Shown: positions 1 to 8,403 of the stretch, piece by piece
How positions within the stretch are numbered: the first letter of the stretch is position 1
Layout of the letters: each line of letters begins with the position of its first letter
DNA from: Brochothrix campestris
Lineage (GTDB): Bacteria; Bacillota; Bacilli; Lactobacillales; Listeriaceae
Reading direction: 5' to 3'
DNA: 64,000 nt
NCBI RefSeq assembly: GCF_046058945.1
Contig: NZ_CP175511.1
Location: 186,001 to 250,000 of the forward strand
Program-made: the position numbers and the translations under genes
Notes under the pieces: generated by a model
The model's database searches: none
What the model was told of the DNA's origin: nothing
Seen by the model: only the letters and a program-made list of their open reading frames with translations

Positions 1-1
1 T

Positions 2-418
2 GATGTACGGATTGATATTTATCATGCAAGTGGTGCGGGTGGTCAGCATGTTAATAAAACAGCTTCGGCTGTTCGGTTAACGCACCTTCCGACGGGGATT
101 GCTGTTGCGATGCAAGATGAACGGTCGCAATTGAAGAACCGTGAAAAAGCCTTTAAAGTATTACGGGCCCGTGTGTACGATAAGATTTCTTCTGAAATTC
201 AAAGTGAAATTGATGAAACACGTAAGTCAGCGGTAGGGACAGGCGATCGTTCAGAACGGATTCGTACATATAACTTCCCGCAAAACCGTGTAACAGATCA
301 CCGGATCGGATTAACGATTCAAAAATTAGATCAAATTTTAACAGGTAAAATTGATGAGTTCATCGATGCGTTAATTTTAGAAGATCAAACGAGTAAACTT
401 GAAAGCTTAATGAAATAA
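2..418 (+). CDS. prfA: Peptide chain release factor 1 (C-terminal part)
   Basis: Class I release factor that recognises UAA/UAG and triggers peptidyl-tRNA hydrolysis on the ribosome. The frame is open from base 2, so the 5' part lies outside the window; only the C-terminal ~138 residues are present. The catalytic GGQ motif is visible (SGAGGQHVNKT, encoded near 29-61), followed by the RF-typical RSQLKNREKAF segment, the RTYNFPQNRVTDHRIG stretch and the helical tail. The tail fits RF1 rather than RF2, and a separate RF2 gene with an SPF motif lies at 29.9 kb. The stop codon overlaps the prmC start (TAATG), as is usual for this pair because PrmC methylates the GGQ glutamine. Confidence 0.97.
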   Translation, partial: DVRIDIYHASGAGGQHVNKTASAVRLTHLPTGIAVAMQDERSQLKNREKAFKVLRARVYDKISSEIQSEIDETRKSAVGTGDRSERIRTYNFPQNRVTDHRIGLTIQKLDQILTGKIDEFIDALILEDQTSKLESLMK

Positions 419-1266
419 TGACAGTTTTTGAATGGCTTCGCCAAGCAAAGCAACGGCTACAAGAGGCAGGGCTTGAACAGTCGATGGCCGACGTGCTACT
501 GCGACAACTGTTGGACTGGACCAACACTGAGGTGATGATGAAGCGCGGTGTGGCATTGGTTCACGTCCAAATTGACGCATTAGAGCAAGCTTTATCCCGT
601 GTATTAGACGGTGAACCGGTGCAGTACGTCACTGGTAGTGAGTGGTTTTATGGCCGTCGTTTTAAGGTGAGTCCAGCGGTGCTAATTCCCCGACCCGAAA
701 CAGAAGAACTTGTCCAGCTGGTGTTAGCTGAAATGGCAGCGATGCGTCTGGAGACAGTTGTTGATGTGGGTACCGGTAGTGGTGCAATCGCACTGAGCTT
801 AAAAAGTGAGCGCCCGGATTTGTTGGTAACCGCAACGGATATATCCCCAGAAGCACTTGCGGTTGCGCGTATAAACGCAGCTGAACTTGCTGCTGAGGTA
901 ACCTTTTTAGAAGGGGACTTGTTACAGCCGCTAATTGATCAGCAACGAAAAGTGGCGGTGATTGTATCTAATCCACCGTATATTGCTGCTGCTGAAACAG
1001 CGGTGATGGATCAATCGGTCATCGCGTACGAGCCGCATTTGGCTTTGTTTGCTGCGGATGATGGGCTGGCGTTGTATGAACGGATGTTACAACAACTGCC
1101 ATTGGTGTTATTGCCAGGTGGGATTGTGGCATTTGAAATCGGTTATCAGCAAGGTGAGGCATTAACTCGAATGGTGCATCGTTATTATCCGACAGCAACT
1201 GTAACGGTGTTAAAGGATTTAGCGGGACATGATCGGATGTTGCTAATTAAAGAAGTGTTAACATAA
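418..1266 (+). CDS. prmC: Release factor glutamine methyltransferase
   Basis: SAM-dependent N5-glutamine methyltransferase (HemK family) that modifies the Gln of the GGQ motif in RF1 and RF2. The 282-residue protein has an N-terminal helical domain, the SAM-binding loop DVGTGSGAIAL around residue 116 and the catalytic NPPYI motif around residue 185. The length is typical. The ATG shares one base with the prfA stop, indicating translational coupling. A strong terminator follows directly, so prfA-prmC ends here. Confidence 0.97.
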   Translation: MTVFEWLRQAKQRLQEAGLEQSMADVLLRQLLDWTNTEVMMKRGVALVHVQIDALEQALSRVLDGEPVQYVTGSEWFYGRRFKVSPAVLIPRPETEELVQLVLAEMAAMRLETVVDVGTGSGAIALSLKSERPDLLVTATDISPEALAVARINAAELAAEVTFLEGDLLQPLIDQQRKVAVIVSNPPYIAAAETAVMDQSVIAYEPHLALFAADDGLALYERMLQQLPLVLLPGGIVAFEIGYQQGEALTRMVHRYYPTATVTVLKDLAGHDRMLLIKEVLT

Positions 1267-1278
1267 ATGGACAGAAAT

Positions 1279-1306
1279 GTTAGGGGAACTCCCCCTAACT
1301 TTTTGT
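1279..1306 (+). terminator. Rho-independent terminator after prmC
   Basis: Perfect 8-bp stem (GTTAGGGG / CCCCTAAC) with a 5-nt loop, followed by TTTTTG. It lies 12 bases after the prmC stop. Confidence 0.9.
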
Positions 1307-1329
1307 TTTATTTGGAGAAATCCACAGGG

Positions 1330-1516
1330 TTATCCACAACCTAGGTATAACTGAACTAATAATGTTATTTATGATAAAGAGAGACCGTTTTCTTTGGTGG
1401 TTTTGAGCAGCTATTAATGGCTTCAAAGTTGGATATAATAGGTTCGTGGAGTTATACACAGTATTATCCACATGCAATTGACAACCGGCCGGAAGTTATC
1501 CACAGCCTGTGCATAA
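1330..1516. promoter_or_regulatory. Cluster of five DnaA boxes upstream of ywlC
   Basis: Exact DnaA-box 9-mers (TTATNCACA): TTATCCACA at 1330-1338, TTATACACA at 1452-1460, TTATCCACA at 1464-1472, TTATCCACA at 1496-1504, and TTATGCACA on the minus strand at 1508-1516. Four lie within 65 bp. From memory, Bacillus subtilis carries a DnaA-box cluster in its ywlC intergenic region that binds DnaA and influences ywlC expression or initiation timing; the same locus here suggests a conserved DnaA-titration or regulatory site. There is no dnaA, dnaN or rpmH nearby, so this is not the usual oriC context. Confidence 0.8.
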
Positions 1517-1530
1517 GCTGTGTGTATTGT

Positions 1531-1605
1531 AGGAGTTGTTTGTTAATTCACTGGAATGGTAATTGTTCGTTTTATATCTTTTTATAGTAGTTAAAAACAA
1601 CTCCT
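1531..1605. repeat. Widely spaced inverted repeat in the ywlC upstream region
   Basis: AGGAGTTGTT (1531-1540) is perfectly complementary to AACAACTCCT (1596-1605), with a 55-base AT-rich spacer. It sits between the DnaA boxes and ywlC. It could be a leader stem or an operator; no function is assigned. The remainder of this 483-bp gap (1606-1749) shows no gene. Confidence 0.4.
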
Positions 1606-1749
1606 GGAGTAGCTTTTAGTTACTAAACACGAACGATGTCAAGCGTATTAGTTTGGGGATGATGTTTTTTTGGTTAAAAAGACTTAAATTTAGTGACAAA
1701 TGAAATAATCATCGTTAAAATAGAATGTAGACGAAGGGATGTATGAAAA

Positions 1750-2781
1750 ATGGAGACAGTATTTTTAAAGGCGAGCACAGCGGCGGTTGCGACAGCGGCG
1801 CAAACGCTGCAAGCGGGAGAGTTGGTCGCTTTTCCGACCGAAACAGTCTACGGGCTTGGTGGTGATGCGACGCAATCACGCAGTGTGAAAAAAATATATA
1901 AAGCTAAGGGTCGTCCATCAGATAATCCACTGATTGTTCATATTGCTGAACGTCATCAGTTAGATGCATTTGTAACGACAGTATCGGACCAAGTGGAACA
2001 ATTGATGGAGTCGTTTTGGCCCGGGCCGTTGACCTTGCTGATGCCGGTAAAAGATGGGGCGTTAGCACCGGAAGTAACGGCGGGACTAGCGACTGTGGCG
2101 GTGCGAATGCCTTCACATCCATTAGCTCTAGCTTTGTTAAAAGAAACAGGATTGCCGATTGCTGCTCCGAGTGCTAATACATCAGGAAAACCTTCGCCCA
2201 CAAAGGCACGCCATGTTCAAGAGGATTTAAATGGTCGCATCGCTTGTATTTTAGATGGTGGTAGCACGGGTGTCGGTGTTGAATCGACGGTGGTAGACTG
2301 CACGGGTGAAAAACCGGTGATTTTACGACCAGGTGGTGTGACAAAAGAGGCGTTAGAAGCGGTTATTGGACCGGTATTAACCGATGCCGGTTTGAAAAAT
2401 GCCACTGAGAAACCGAAGGCACCAGGTATGAAGTATACGCATTATGCGCCACAAGCACCTGTTTATCTGGTCGATGGGACGTCTGCTTATTTTCAAGCGT
2501 GTATCGATCTCTTTCGACTTGAAGGCGAGGTAGTTGGTGTCTTAGCAACAGATGAAACATTAGCGGAGCTTAAAGGTGATGTCCATATTTCAACTGGTCA
2601 AGCCACTGATTTAGAGAGCGTCGCAGCCCATCTCTATGATGGTTTACGTGCGTTTAATCATCATGAAGAAGTGACCGTTATTCTAGCAGAGGTATATGAT
2701 GAAGCTGGCATTGGTCAGGCGGTCATGAATCGTCTCGAAAAAGCGGCAGGGCATCGTTATTTACGGGCCAGCGCACGCTGA
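1750..2781 (+). CDS. ywlC: L-threonylcarbamoyladenylate synthase (Sua5/YwlC)
   Basis: Makes threonylcarbamoyl-AMP from threonine, bicarbonate and ATP, the first step of t6A37 modification of ANN-decoding tRNAs. The 343-residue protein is the long Sua5 type: a YrdC domain (about 10-210) with KIYKAKGRPSDNPL near residue 55 and the SANTSGKPSPT loop near 142, then a linker and the C-terminal Sua5 domain. The ATG follows a GAAGGGATG stretch. In Listeria and Bacillus a ywlE phosphatase gene usually follows; here glyA comes next. Confidence 0.95.
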   Translation: METVFLKASTAAVATAAQTLQAGELVAFPTETVYGLGGDATQSRSVKKIYKAKGRPSDNPLIVHIAERHQLDAFVTTVSDQVEQLMESFWPGPLTLLMPVKDGALAPEVTAGLATVAVRMPSHPLALALLKETGLPIAAPSANTSGKPSPTKARHVQEDLNGRIACILDGGSTGVGVESTVVDCTGEKPVILRPGGVTKEALEAVIGPVLTDAGLKNATEKPKAPGMKYTHYAPQAPVYLVDGTSAYFQACIDLFRLEGEVVGVLATDETLAELKGDVHISTGQATDLESVAAHLYDGLRAFNHHEEVTVILAEVYDEAGIGQAVMNRLEKAAGHRYLRASAR

Positions 2782-2898
2782 TAAAAAGTAAACCAAGCTC
2801 ATCAGGTGAGTGTCTCATGTTCTCGCCGCGCTGATGTCTTGTTACTATAGTAGTCAATAAACGCTCATTGGGCGTAATCCTAAGGAGGAACACATTAC

Positions 2899-4140
2899 AT
2901 GTCATTTTTATCACAAACTGATCCAGCTGTTTTTGAAGGGATTCAACACGAGCAAGAACGTCAACGCGCAAAGATTGAGCTAATTGCTTCAGAAAACTTT
3001 GTTAGTCCTGCGGTGATGGAAGCGCAGGGATCTGTCTTAACGAATAAATATGCCGAAGGTTATCCAGGTCGCCGTTTTTATGGTGGTTGTGAACATGTTG
3101 ATGTTGTTGAAGATATTGCACGTGATCGTGCGAAACAATTGTTTGGCGCTGAGCATGCTAATGTACAGCCCCATTCAGGCGCTCAAGCGAATATGACTGT
3201 TTATTTTGCTGTTTTAGAACCGGGTGATACCGTTTTGGGGATGAATTTGGCGCATGGTGGACATTTAACACACGGTAGTCCGGTAAACTTTAGTGGGAAA
3301 TACTACAATATTGCTGCCTATGGTGTTGATCCAGAAACAAAGGAAATCGATTATAATGATGTGCGTGAAAAAGCGCTTGAGAATAAACCGAAATTAATTA
3401 TTGCTGGTGCAAGTGCGTATCCGCGTGCGATTGATTTTAAAAAGTTCCGTGAAATTGCTGATGAAGTCGGGGCGTATTTGCTAGTTGATATGGCACATAT
3501 CGCTGGTCTTGTTGCAGCAGGAGAACATGAGAATCCAGTGCCTTATGCTGATTTTGTAACGTCTACAACACATAAAACATTGCGTGGGCCGCGTGGTGGT
3601 TTGATTTTATGTAAGGAAGAACATGCGAAGTTAGTTGATAAAACCTTGTTCCCTGGTGTGCAAGGGGGGCCGTTGATGCATGTGATTGCAGCGAAGGCAG
3701 TTGCCTTTGGTGAAGCGTTACAACCGGCGTTTAAAGCGTATGCTAAACAAGTAATCATTAATGCAAAAGCATTAGGTCGAGCGATTGCTGATGCGGGCGG
3801 TGAAATTTTAACAGGTGGTACCGATAACCATCTCCTATTAGTCGATACCCGTTCGTTTAATTTAACAGGAAAAGTCGCAGAACGAATTTTAGATGAGGTT
3901 GGTATTACGACGAATAAAAACTCGATCCCGTTTGATCCGGCGAGTCCGTTCATCACGAGCGGTATTCGGTTAGGGTCAGCTGCAATTACCTCGCGAGGCT
4001 TTGATGAACAGGCATCATACCAAGTGGGGCAATTGATTGCTAAAGTATTGTTGAATCCTGAAGATGAAGCTGTGCATGCTGAAGTTGCGGCGGCAGTAGC
4101 TGAATTGAACAAGACGTTTCCGTTGTACGAGAACGCCTAA
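2899..4140 (+). CDS. glyA: Serine hydroxymethyltransferase
   Basis: PLP enzyme interconverting serine plus tetrahydrofolate with glycine plus 5,10-methylene-THF, the main cytosolic one-carbon source. The 413 residues match the family length. The N-terminal ELIASENFVS motif, the YPGRRFYGG segment, and the PLP lysine K226 in TTTHKTLRGPRGG are all present. An AAGGAGG site lies 8 bases before the ATG. The gene is flanked by intergenic gaps and is probably monocistronic. Confidence 0.98.
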   Translation: MSFLSQTDPAVFEGIQHEQERQRAKIELIASENFVSPAVMEAQGSVLTNKYAEGYPGRRFYGGCEHVDVVEDIARDRAKQLFGAEHANVQPHSGAQANMTVYFAVLEPGDTVLGMNLAHGGHLTHGSPVNFSGKYYNIAAYGVDPETKEIDYNDVREKALENKPKLIIAGASAYPRAIDFKKFREIADEVGAYLLVDMAHIAGLVAAGEHENPVPYADFVTSTTHKTLRGPRGGLILCKEEHAKLVDKTLFPGVQGGPLMHVIAAKAVAFGEALQPAFKAYAKQVIINAKALGRAIADAGGEILTGGTDNHLLLVDTRSFNLTGKVAERILDEVGITTNKNSIPFDPASPFITSGIRLGSAAITSRGFDEQASYQVGQLIAKVLLNPEDEAVHAEVAAAVAELNKTFPLYENA

Positions 4141-4222
4141 AAGTGATAGACCGTTTTAGCAGGGAATACATTGGAAGGCGAAGAGTCTGACTAGTTGCTT
4201 TCGCGGTCGTTTAGTTTCAGTC

Positions 4223-4299
4223 TTATCATCTTGTAGCCAAAGTCGCTTGCATTAACGTTCAAAGTAAAAGTAGTTTAATGCGACTTTTGTTACAATCTG
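4223..4299 (+). repeat. Structured dispersed repeat, copy 1
   Basis: One of three related ~78-bp elements (others at 24323-24400 and 49172-49250). It begins TTATCATCTTGTAGCC, contains AAAGTCGC...GCGACTTT and GCATTAA...TTAATGC complementary arms, and ends TTACAATCTG directly against the terminator at 4300. Conserved blocks shared by all copies are GTAGCCAAAGTC, the AGTTT(A/G)AT block and CGACTTT. It lies in the glyA-upp gap; 4141-4222 holds no gene. Confidence 0.7.
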
Positions 4300-4332
4300 A
4301 CAGTGAATCCGTGAAGGATTCACTGTTTTTTT
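4300..4332 (+). terminator. Rho-independent terminator downstream of glyA
   Basis: Perfect 10-bp stem CAGTGAATCC / GGATTCACTG, loop GTGAA, then seven T. It is fused to the 3' end of repeat copy 1. Confidence 0.9.
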
Positions 4333-4412
4333 GCTTAAAACCGTTCGCTAACAAAGCTGATTATCGTGGTGGTAGGAGCAGGGAAGGGGAGTCGCTAAAA
4401 TAGTAATTTTAT

Positions 4413-4441
4413 TAGACAAATGCGACTATTCTCTATACAAT
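4413..4441 (+). promoter_or_regulatory. Predicted sigma-A promoter of upp
   Basis: TAGACA (4413-4418), 17-bp spacer, TACAAT (4436-4441), located 37 bp before the upp start. No PyrR-type leader or attenuator is seen in the short leader. Confidence 0.55.
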
Positions 4442-4478
4442 AGAAAAGAAGATTATTAGACGAACGGAGGAAATGACA

Positions 4479-5114
4479 ATGGGTAAAGGTAAAGTAACGG
4501 TGATGGATCATCCATTAATTCAACACAAATTAACGATTATTCGTGACAAGGCAACGGGGACTAAAGTATTTCGGGAGGTTGCGGATGAAATCGCGATGCT
4601 AATGGCGTACGAGATTACACGTGATTTAGAGTTGGAAGATACAATGGTAGAAACACCAGTTGTAACGGCAAAAGCAAAAACGTTAACAGGTAAAAAATTA
4701 GGTGTCGTACCAATTTTACGTGCTGGTTTAGGAATGGTTGAAGGTGTTGTTAAATTAATTCCAGCGGCCAAAGTCGGTCACATCGGTATGTATCGTGATG
4801 AAAAAACGTTTGAACCAGTTGAGTATTTTATTAAAATGCCGTCTGATATTAATGAACGTACATTAATCGTTGTTGATCCAATGTTAGCGACAGGTGGTTC
4901 TGCCATCTTAGCGATTGATGCCCTTAAAAAGCGTGGCGCAACTAACATTAAATTTATGTGTATGGTAGCAGCTCCTGAAGGTGTGAAAGCTTTAACAGAT
5001 AAACACCCTGATGTTGATGTCTTTATCGCGGCTTTAGATGAAGGTTTAAATGAAGATGGTTATATCGTCCCTGGTTTAGGTGACGCCGGTGACCGTTTAT
5101 TCGGAACGAAGTAA
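4479..5114 (+). CDS. upp: Uracil phosphoribosyltransferase
   Basis: Salvages uracil with PRPP to UMP. The 211 residues contain the N-terminal DHPLIQHKLT motif, LGVVPILRAGLGMVEG (uracil-side loop) and the PRPP-binding stretch VVDPMLATGGSAILAI near residue 131. I chose the ATG at 4479 because GGAGG lies 8 bases upstream; an ATG at 4473 is too close to it. wecB starts 1 bp after the stop, so the two are likely co-transcribed. Confidence 0.97.
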   Translation: MGKGKVTVMDHPLIQHKLTIIRDKATGTKVFREVADEIAMLMAYEITRDLELEDTMVETPVVTAKAKTLTGKKLGVVPILRAGLGMVEGVVKLIPAAKVGHIGMYRDEKTFEPVEYFIKMPSDINERTLIVVDPMLATGGSAILAIDALKKRGATNIKFMCMVAAPEGVKALTDKHPDVDVFIAALDEGLNEDGYIVPGLGDAGDRLFGTK

Positions 5115-5115
5115 G

Positions 5116-6273
5116 ATGACAAATCAGGTGAAGAAACTCAAGGTCATGACAATTTTTGGAACGCGTCCAGAAGCGATTAAAATGGCTCCTGTAATTGCGG
5201 CCTTAAAGACGTGCGACGAGATTGAAACGGTTGTCGCTGTCACAGCGCAACACCGTCAAATGTTAGATCAAGTACTGACGATTTTTGATATTCACCCGCA
5301 GTATGATTTGGATATAATGCAAACAAATCAAACGCTCAGCGGTATTACGAGCCGTGCGTTGAGAGGTCTCGAAGAAGTCATTATGCAAGAATGTCCTGAT
5401 ATCATCTTAGTCCATGGTGATACAACAACCACTTTTGCAGCAGCCTTGGCAGCCTTCTATCAAAAAGTGAAGGTGGGTCATGTGGAAGCGGGCCTGCGTA
5501 CATATGATAAATACTCGCCGTATCCAGAAGAGATGAACCGCCAAATGACCTCGTCATTAACGGATATCCATTTTGCGCCGACAGTAGCTGCGCGCCGAAA
5601 TTTAGAAAAGGAAAACATACCGGCAGCAGCGATCTATGTGACGGGCAACACGGTAATTGATGCATTAGCGACAACGGTCGCGACCGATTATCAACATGAA
5701 GTGCTCGAGCAAATTGCGGAGGCGCCGTATCTTTTATTGACGGCTCATCGTCGTGAAAACCTCGGAGAGCCGATGCGAGCTATCTTTGCGGCGGTACGTG
5801 ATATTTTGGTGGCGCGTCCGGATGTACATGTTGTGTTTCCGGTGCACTTGAATCCTACTATTGTTGAGGCAGCGCAAACGGCCTTTGGTGCTAATGAGCG
5901 TGTGCACTTAATTAAGCCACTCGATGTGTTTGATTTTCATAATATCGCGGCCCGTTCACAACTGATTATGACCGATTCTGGTGGGGTGCAAGAAGAGGCG
6001 CCGAGTTTGAATGTGCCTGTGCTCGTGTTGCGTGATACAACGGAGCGACCAGAAGGGATTGCGGCGGGAACATTGAAACTCGTCGGTACCGATCGAGGGT
6101 TGATTCGAGCTGAAGCGCTACGGTTGCTGAATAGTGAGGCGGCACATGCAGCGATGGCAAATGTTGCCAATCCTTATGGTGATGGTGCGTCGGCACAACG
6201 AATTGTGGCGATTATCCGTTATGCCTTTGGTTTAACAACGGAACGACCAAATGATTTTGTAAGTGGAAAGTAA
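5116..6273 (+). CDS. wecB: UDP-N-acetylglucosamine 2-epimerase (non-hydrolysing)
   Basis: Interconverts UDP-GlcNAc and UDP-ManNAc, supplying ManNAc for the wall teichoic acid linkage unit (used by TagA, encoded at 16.9 kb). The 385-residue protein carries GTRPEAIKMAP at 15-25, HGDTTTTFAAALA, HVEAGLRT, LLTAHRRENLG and the DSGGVQEEAPSL substrate-binding motif. It is the MnaA/WecB type. The gene starts 1 bp after upp with only a weak ribosome site inside the upp end, suggesting coupling. A second in-frame ATG at 5146 is possible but would cut the family-typical N-terminus. Confidence 0.96.
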   Translation: MTNQVKKLKVMTIFGTRPEAIKMAPVIAALKTCDEIETVVAVTAQHRQMLDQVLTIFDIHPQYDLDIMQTNQTLSGITSRALRGLEEVIMQECPDIILVHGDTTTTFAAALAAFYQKVKVGHVEAGLRTYDKYSPYPEEMNRQMTSSLTDIHFAPTVAARRNLEKENIPAAAIYVTGNTVIDALATTVATDYQHEVLEQIAEAPYLLLTAHRRENLGEPMRAIFAAVRDILVARPDVHVVFPVHLNPTIVEAAQTAFGANERVHLIKPLDVFDFHNIAARSQLIMTDSGGVQEEAPSLNVPVLVLRDTTERPEGIAAGTLKLVGTDRGLIRAEALRLLNSEAAHAAMANVANPYGDGASAQRIVAIIRYAFGLTTERPNDFVSGK

Positions 6274-6275
6274 CG

Positions 6276-6327
6276 AAAACGACGATGTCTGACAAAGAGA
6301 AAGCTGTTTGTTAGGCGTCGTTTTTTT
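6276..6327 (+). terminator. Rho-independent terminator after wecB
   Basis: Two-part stem: AAAACGACG / CGTCGTTTT outside and an imperfect CTGACAAA / TTTGTTAG pair inside, ending in seven T. Confidence 0.8.
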
Positions 6328-6846
6328 AGCGAAAAACCAGTGGTTTATTTGTCATAAATGAGCGCTAAATGCATTTTAAAGATAGAATGTTACCATTACG
6401 TTAAACTTTGCGGGATTCCTTGTTATATCGTGTTTAATTATGCTAGTATTACACAAGTAAACTGTCGTAATGAGCGACCCTTTGACAAAATAATGAACAA
6501 GCGAACACTTTATGAACAAATTGTGAAAACTTGCAATTGTGGCTGAATTGTGGCAAAGGTGTTATTGACAGAAACGCTCGGTTATTGTAAGCTGATAACA
6601 TGGGAATTGTAACGCTTTCAACTGATTACAAGGGGATGTGTACGAGATATTGTATGTGTCTGAGGTAGCTGTTGAGGCTAATCAACAACATATGACACTA
6701 TATTTCCACATGCTTGTTCTCGTGAATTTCTCAGGTAACAGGCATTTTTTGTGTGTAGAAGAAGTGTGATAATACAGTCCCACTTGATTGAGAAAAACAC
6801 GAACAAGTTAGCTGATTGCAATAATTTAGAGGGGGTGAAAAAGAAC
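6328..6846. other. Long non-coding region upstream of the ATP synthase operon
   Basis: About 520 bp without a convincing gene; the usual atpI is absent. It contains three copies of AATTGTG (6519, 6535, 6546), the first being part of TTGTGAAAACTTGCAA, which loosely resembles a Rex site. A perfect TTGACA (6565-6570) with a poor -10 (TAAGCT, 17 bp later) follows. TGAAAGCGTTACA on the minus strand near 6606-6619 resembles a cre site lacking one base. A small hairpin TGTTGA/TCAACA lies near 6670-6688. A long atp leader transcript is likely. Confidence 0.5.
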
Positions 6847-7569
6847 ATGGAACACGAACAACCCATATATTGGCTGGGTGACACGGGCATAGGATTCAAC
6901 TTAGCGAACATCTTACCGATGGCAGCAACGTTTATTATTGTGCTGTTAATCGCCATTTTATGCACGAGAAACTTGAAATTAAAGCCAACAGGTAAACAAA
7001 ACTTTATTGAATGGATTATGGATTTTGTCAAAAATATAATCAAGAGCAATATGGATTGGACAACTGGTGGACGCTTTCATGTGTTAGGAATTACACTCCT
7101 ATTATATGTGTTTGTAGCGAACATGCTTGGATTATTTGTGAACATAACAATTGATGGCACGCAGTGGTGGAAATCACCAACAGCAGATCCATTAATTACG
7201 TTAACGTTAGCAGTAATGGTGGTTGGTTTAACCCATTTATATGGTGTGAAACATCACGGCATGGGCAAGTATTTAAAAAACACATATGCAACGCCATATG
7301 TATTCTTATTGCCATTCAAACTGGTAGAGGAATTTTCAAATACGCTAACATTAGGTTTACGGCTATATGGTAACATTTATGCCGGTGAAGTTCTACTGAC
7401 ATTAATCGCAACGCAATTGTCGCATATGAACACGGGTGTTTACATTCTGTCATATATCCCGTCAGTTGTTTGGCAAGGATTCTCCGTCTTTATCGGATCG
7501 ATTCAAGCCTTTATTTTCACGATGTTGACCATGGTATACATGGCACATAAAGTAAATGACGAACATTAG
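6847..7569 (+). CDS. atpB: ATP synthase Fo subunit a
   Basis: Membrane subunit forming the proton half-channels against the c-ring. The 240-residue protein is strongly hydrophobic with about five to six membrane segments. The conserved region FSNTLTLGLRLYGNIYAGE contains the essential arginine. The ATG at 6847 is chosen because GAGGGGGTG lies 11 bases upstream and the protein then begins MEHEQPIYW; upstream in-frame starts would add a non-family extension. First gene of atpBEFHAGDC. Confidence 0.97.
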   Translation: MEHEQPIYWLGDTGIGFNLANILPMAATFIIVLLIAILCTRNLKLKPTGKQNFIEWIMDFVKNIIKSNMDWTTGGRFHVLGITLLLYVFVANMLGLFVNITIDGTQWWKSPTADPLITLTLAVMVVGLTHLYGVKHHGMGKYLKNTYATPYVFLLPFKLVEEFSNTLTLGLRLYGNIYAGEVLLTLIATQLSHMNTGVYILSYIPSVVWQGFSVFIGSIQAFIFTMLTMVYMAHKVNDEH

Positions 7570-7614
7570 GCAATAACAAAAAATTTGCAACATAAAATGA
7601 GGAGGAAATTTATT

Positions 7615-7833
7615 ATGAGTTTAGGAGTAATCGCAGCAGCAATCGCAGTAGGTTTAGGAGCTTTAGGAGCAGGTATCGGTAACGGTTTAATCGTTTCGAA
7701 AACAGTTGAAGGTATTGCAAGACAACCAGAGGCACGTGGTGCTTTACAAACAGTTATGTTCATCGGTATCGCAATGGTAGAAGCTATTCCAATCATCGCA
7801 GTTGTTATCGCGTTCATGGTTCTTAACAAATAG
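7615..7833 (+). CDS. atpE: ATP synthase Fo subunit c
   Basis: Proteolipid c subunit forming the rotor ring. The 72-residue protein has two transmembrane helices separated by the ARQPE polar loop. The proton-carrying glutamate is in GIAMVEAIPII in helix 2. I see no Na+-binding signature. The start at 7615 (GAGGAGG 8 bases upstream) gives the standard N-terminus MSLGVIAAAIAVGLGALG. Confidence 0.97.
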   Translation: MSLGVIAAAIAVGLGALGAGIGNGLIVSKTVEGIARQPEARGALQTVMFIGIAMVEAIPIIAVVIAFMVLNK

Positions 7834-7884
7834 TTTGAGAGAACACTTAAGTACTAATTAGTAATTGAAAGGAGTGGACTGCTC

Positions 7885-8403
7885 GTGTTAGGAACACAAT
7901 TAACAATTGGGTCAACACCCGGCGTAATGTGGGGAGATATGATCTTCCTTATCGTCAGTTTCGTAATCTTACTTGTTTTGATTCGAATCTTCGCTTGGAA
8001 ACCATTAATGGATATGATGAAAAAACGTGAAGATCATATTGCAACGGAAATTAATAACGCGGAAACATCACGTGTTGAATCAGCGGCTTTACTTGAAGAA
8101 CAACGTAAAGTACTGAAAGATGCTCGTATTGAAGCGCATGAATTAATTGAAAGTGCAAAAGGTCAAGGCGCACAAGAACGTGAAAAAATTGTGGCTGCTG
8201 CTAAAGTTGAAGCAACACGCTTATACAACGAGGCAAAAGCTGACATCAATAGCGAAAAAGAAAAAGCTGTTACTGAAGTTCGTGAACAAGTTGCAAGTCT
8301 TTCAGTATTAATCGCTGCTAAAGTGATTGAGAAAAACTTGAATGAAGCGGATCAAAGTGATTTAATCGCAGGCTACATTGATGGGTTAGGAGATAACAAA
8401 TGA
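7885..8403 (+). CDS. atpF: ATP synthase Fo subunit b
   Basis: Peripheral stalk subunit linking Fo to F1. The 172-residue protein has a single N-terminal membrane helix (about 15-35) followed by a long charged coiled-coil (AWKPLMDMMKKREDHI onward). GTG start preceded by AAAGGAGTGG. The TGA stop overlaps the atpH start (ATGA), indicating translational coupling. Confidence 0.97.
   Translation: MLGTQLTIGSTPGVMWGDMIFLIVSFVILLVLIRIFAWKPLMDMMKKREDHIATEINNAETSRVESAALLEEQRKVLKDARIEAHELIESAKGQGAQEREKIVAAAKVEATRLYNEAKADINSEKEKAVTEVREQVASLSVLIAAKVIEKNLNEADQSDLIAGYIDGLGDNK

Noticed and set aside
1330..1516. DnaA-box cluster as the chromosomal origin
   Set aside because: No dnaA, dnaN, rpmH or gidA nearby and no clear AT-rich trinucleotide unwinding element; a regulatory or titration cluster fits better.
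2782..2898. CATCAG/CTGATG inverted repeat after ywlC as a terminator
   Set aside because: Only six pairs with a long loop and no proper T run; not convincing.
3543..4112. Long minus-strand open frame of 189 codons inside glyA
   Set aside because: Fully antisense to a clear SHMT gene; the Cys/Ser/Thr-rich composition is that of a shadow frame and no ribosome site or family motif is seen.
6358..6546. 62-codon frame that could be a degenerate atpI
   Set aside because: No two-helix AtpI pattern, high cysteine content and no ribosome site.
6604..6619. cre site upstream of the atp operon
   Set aside because: The minus-strand match lacks one base of the cre spacing; too weak to annotate as a site.
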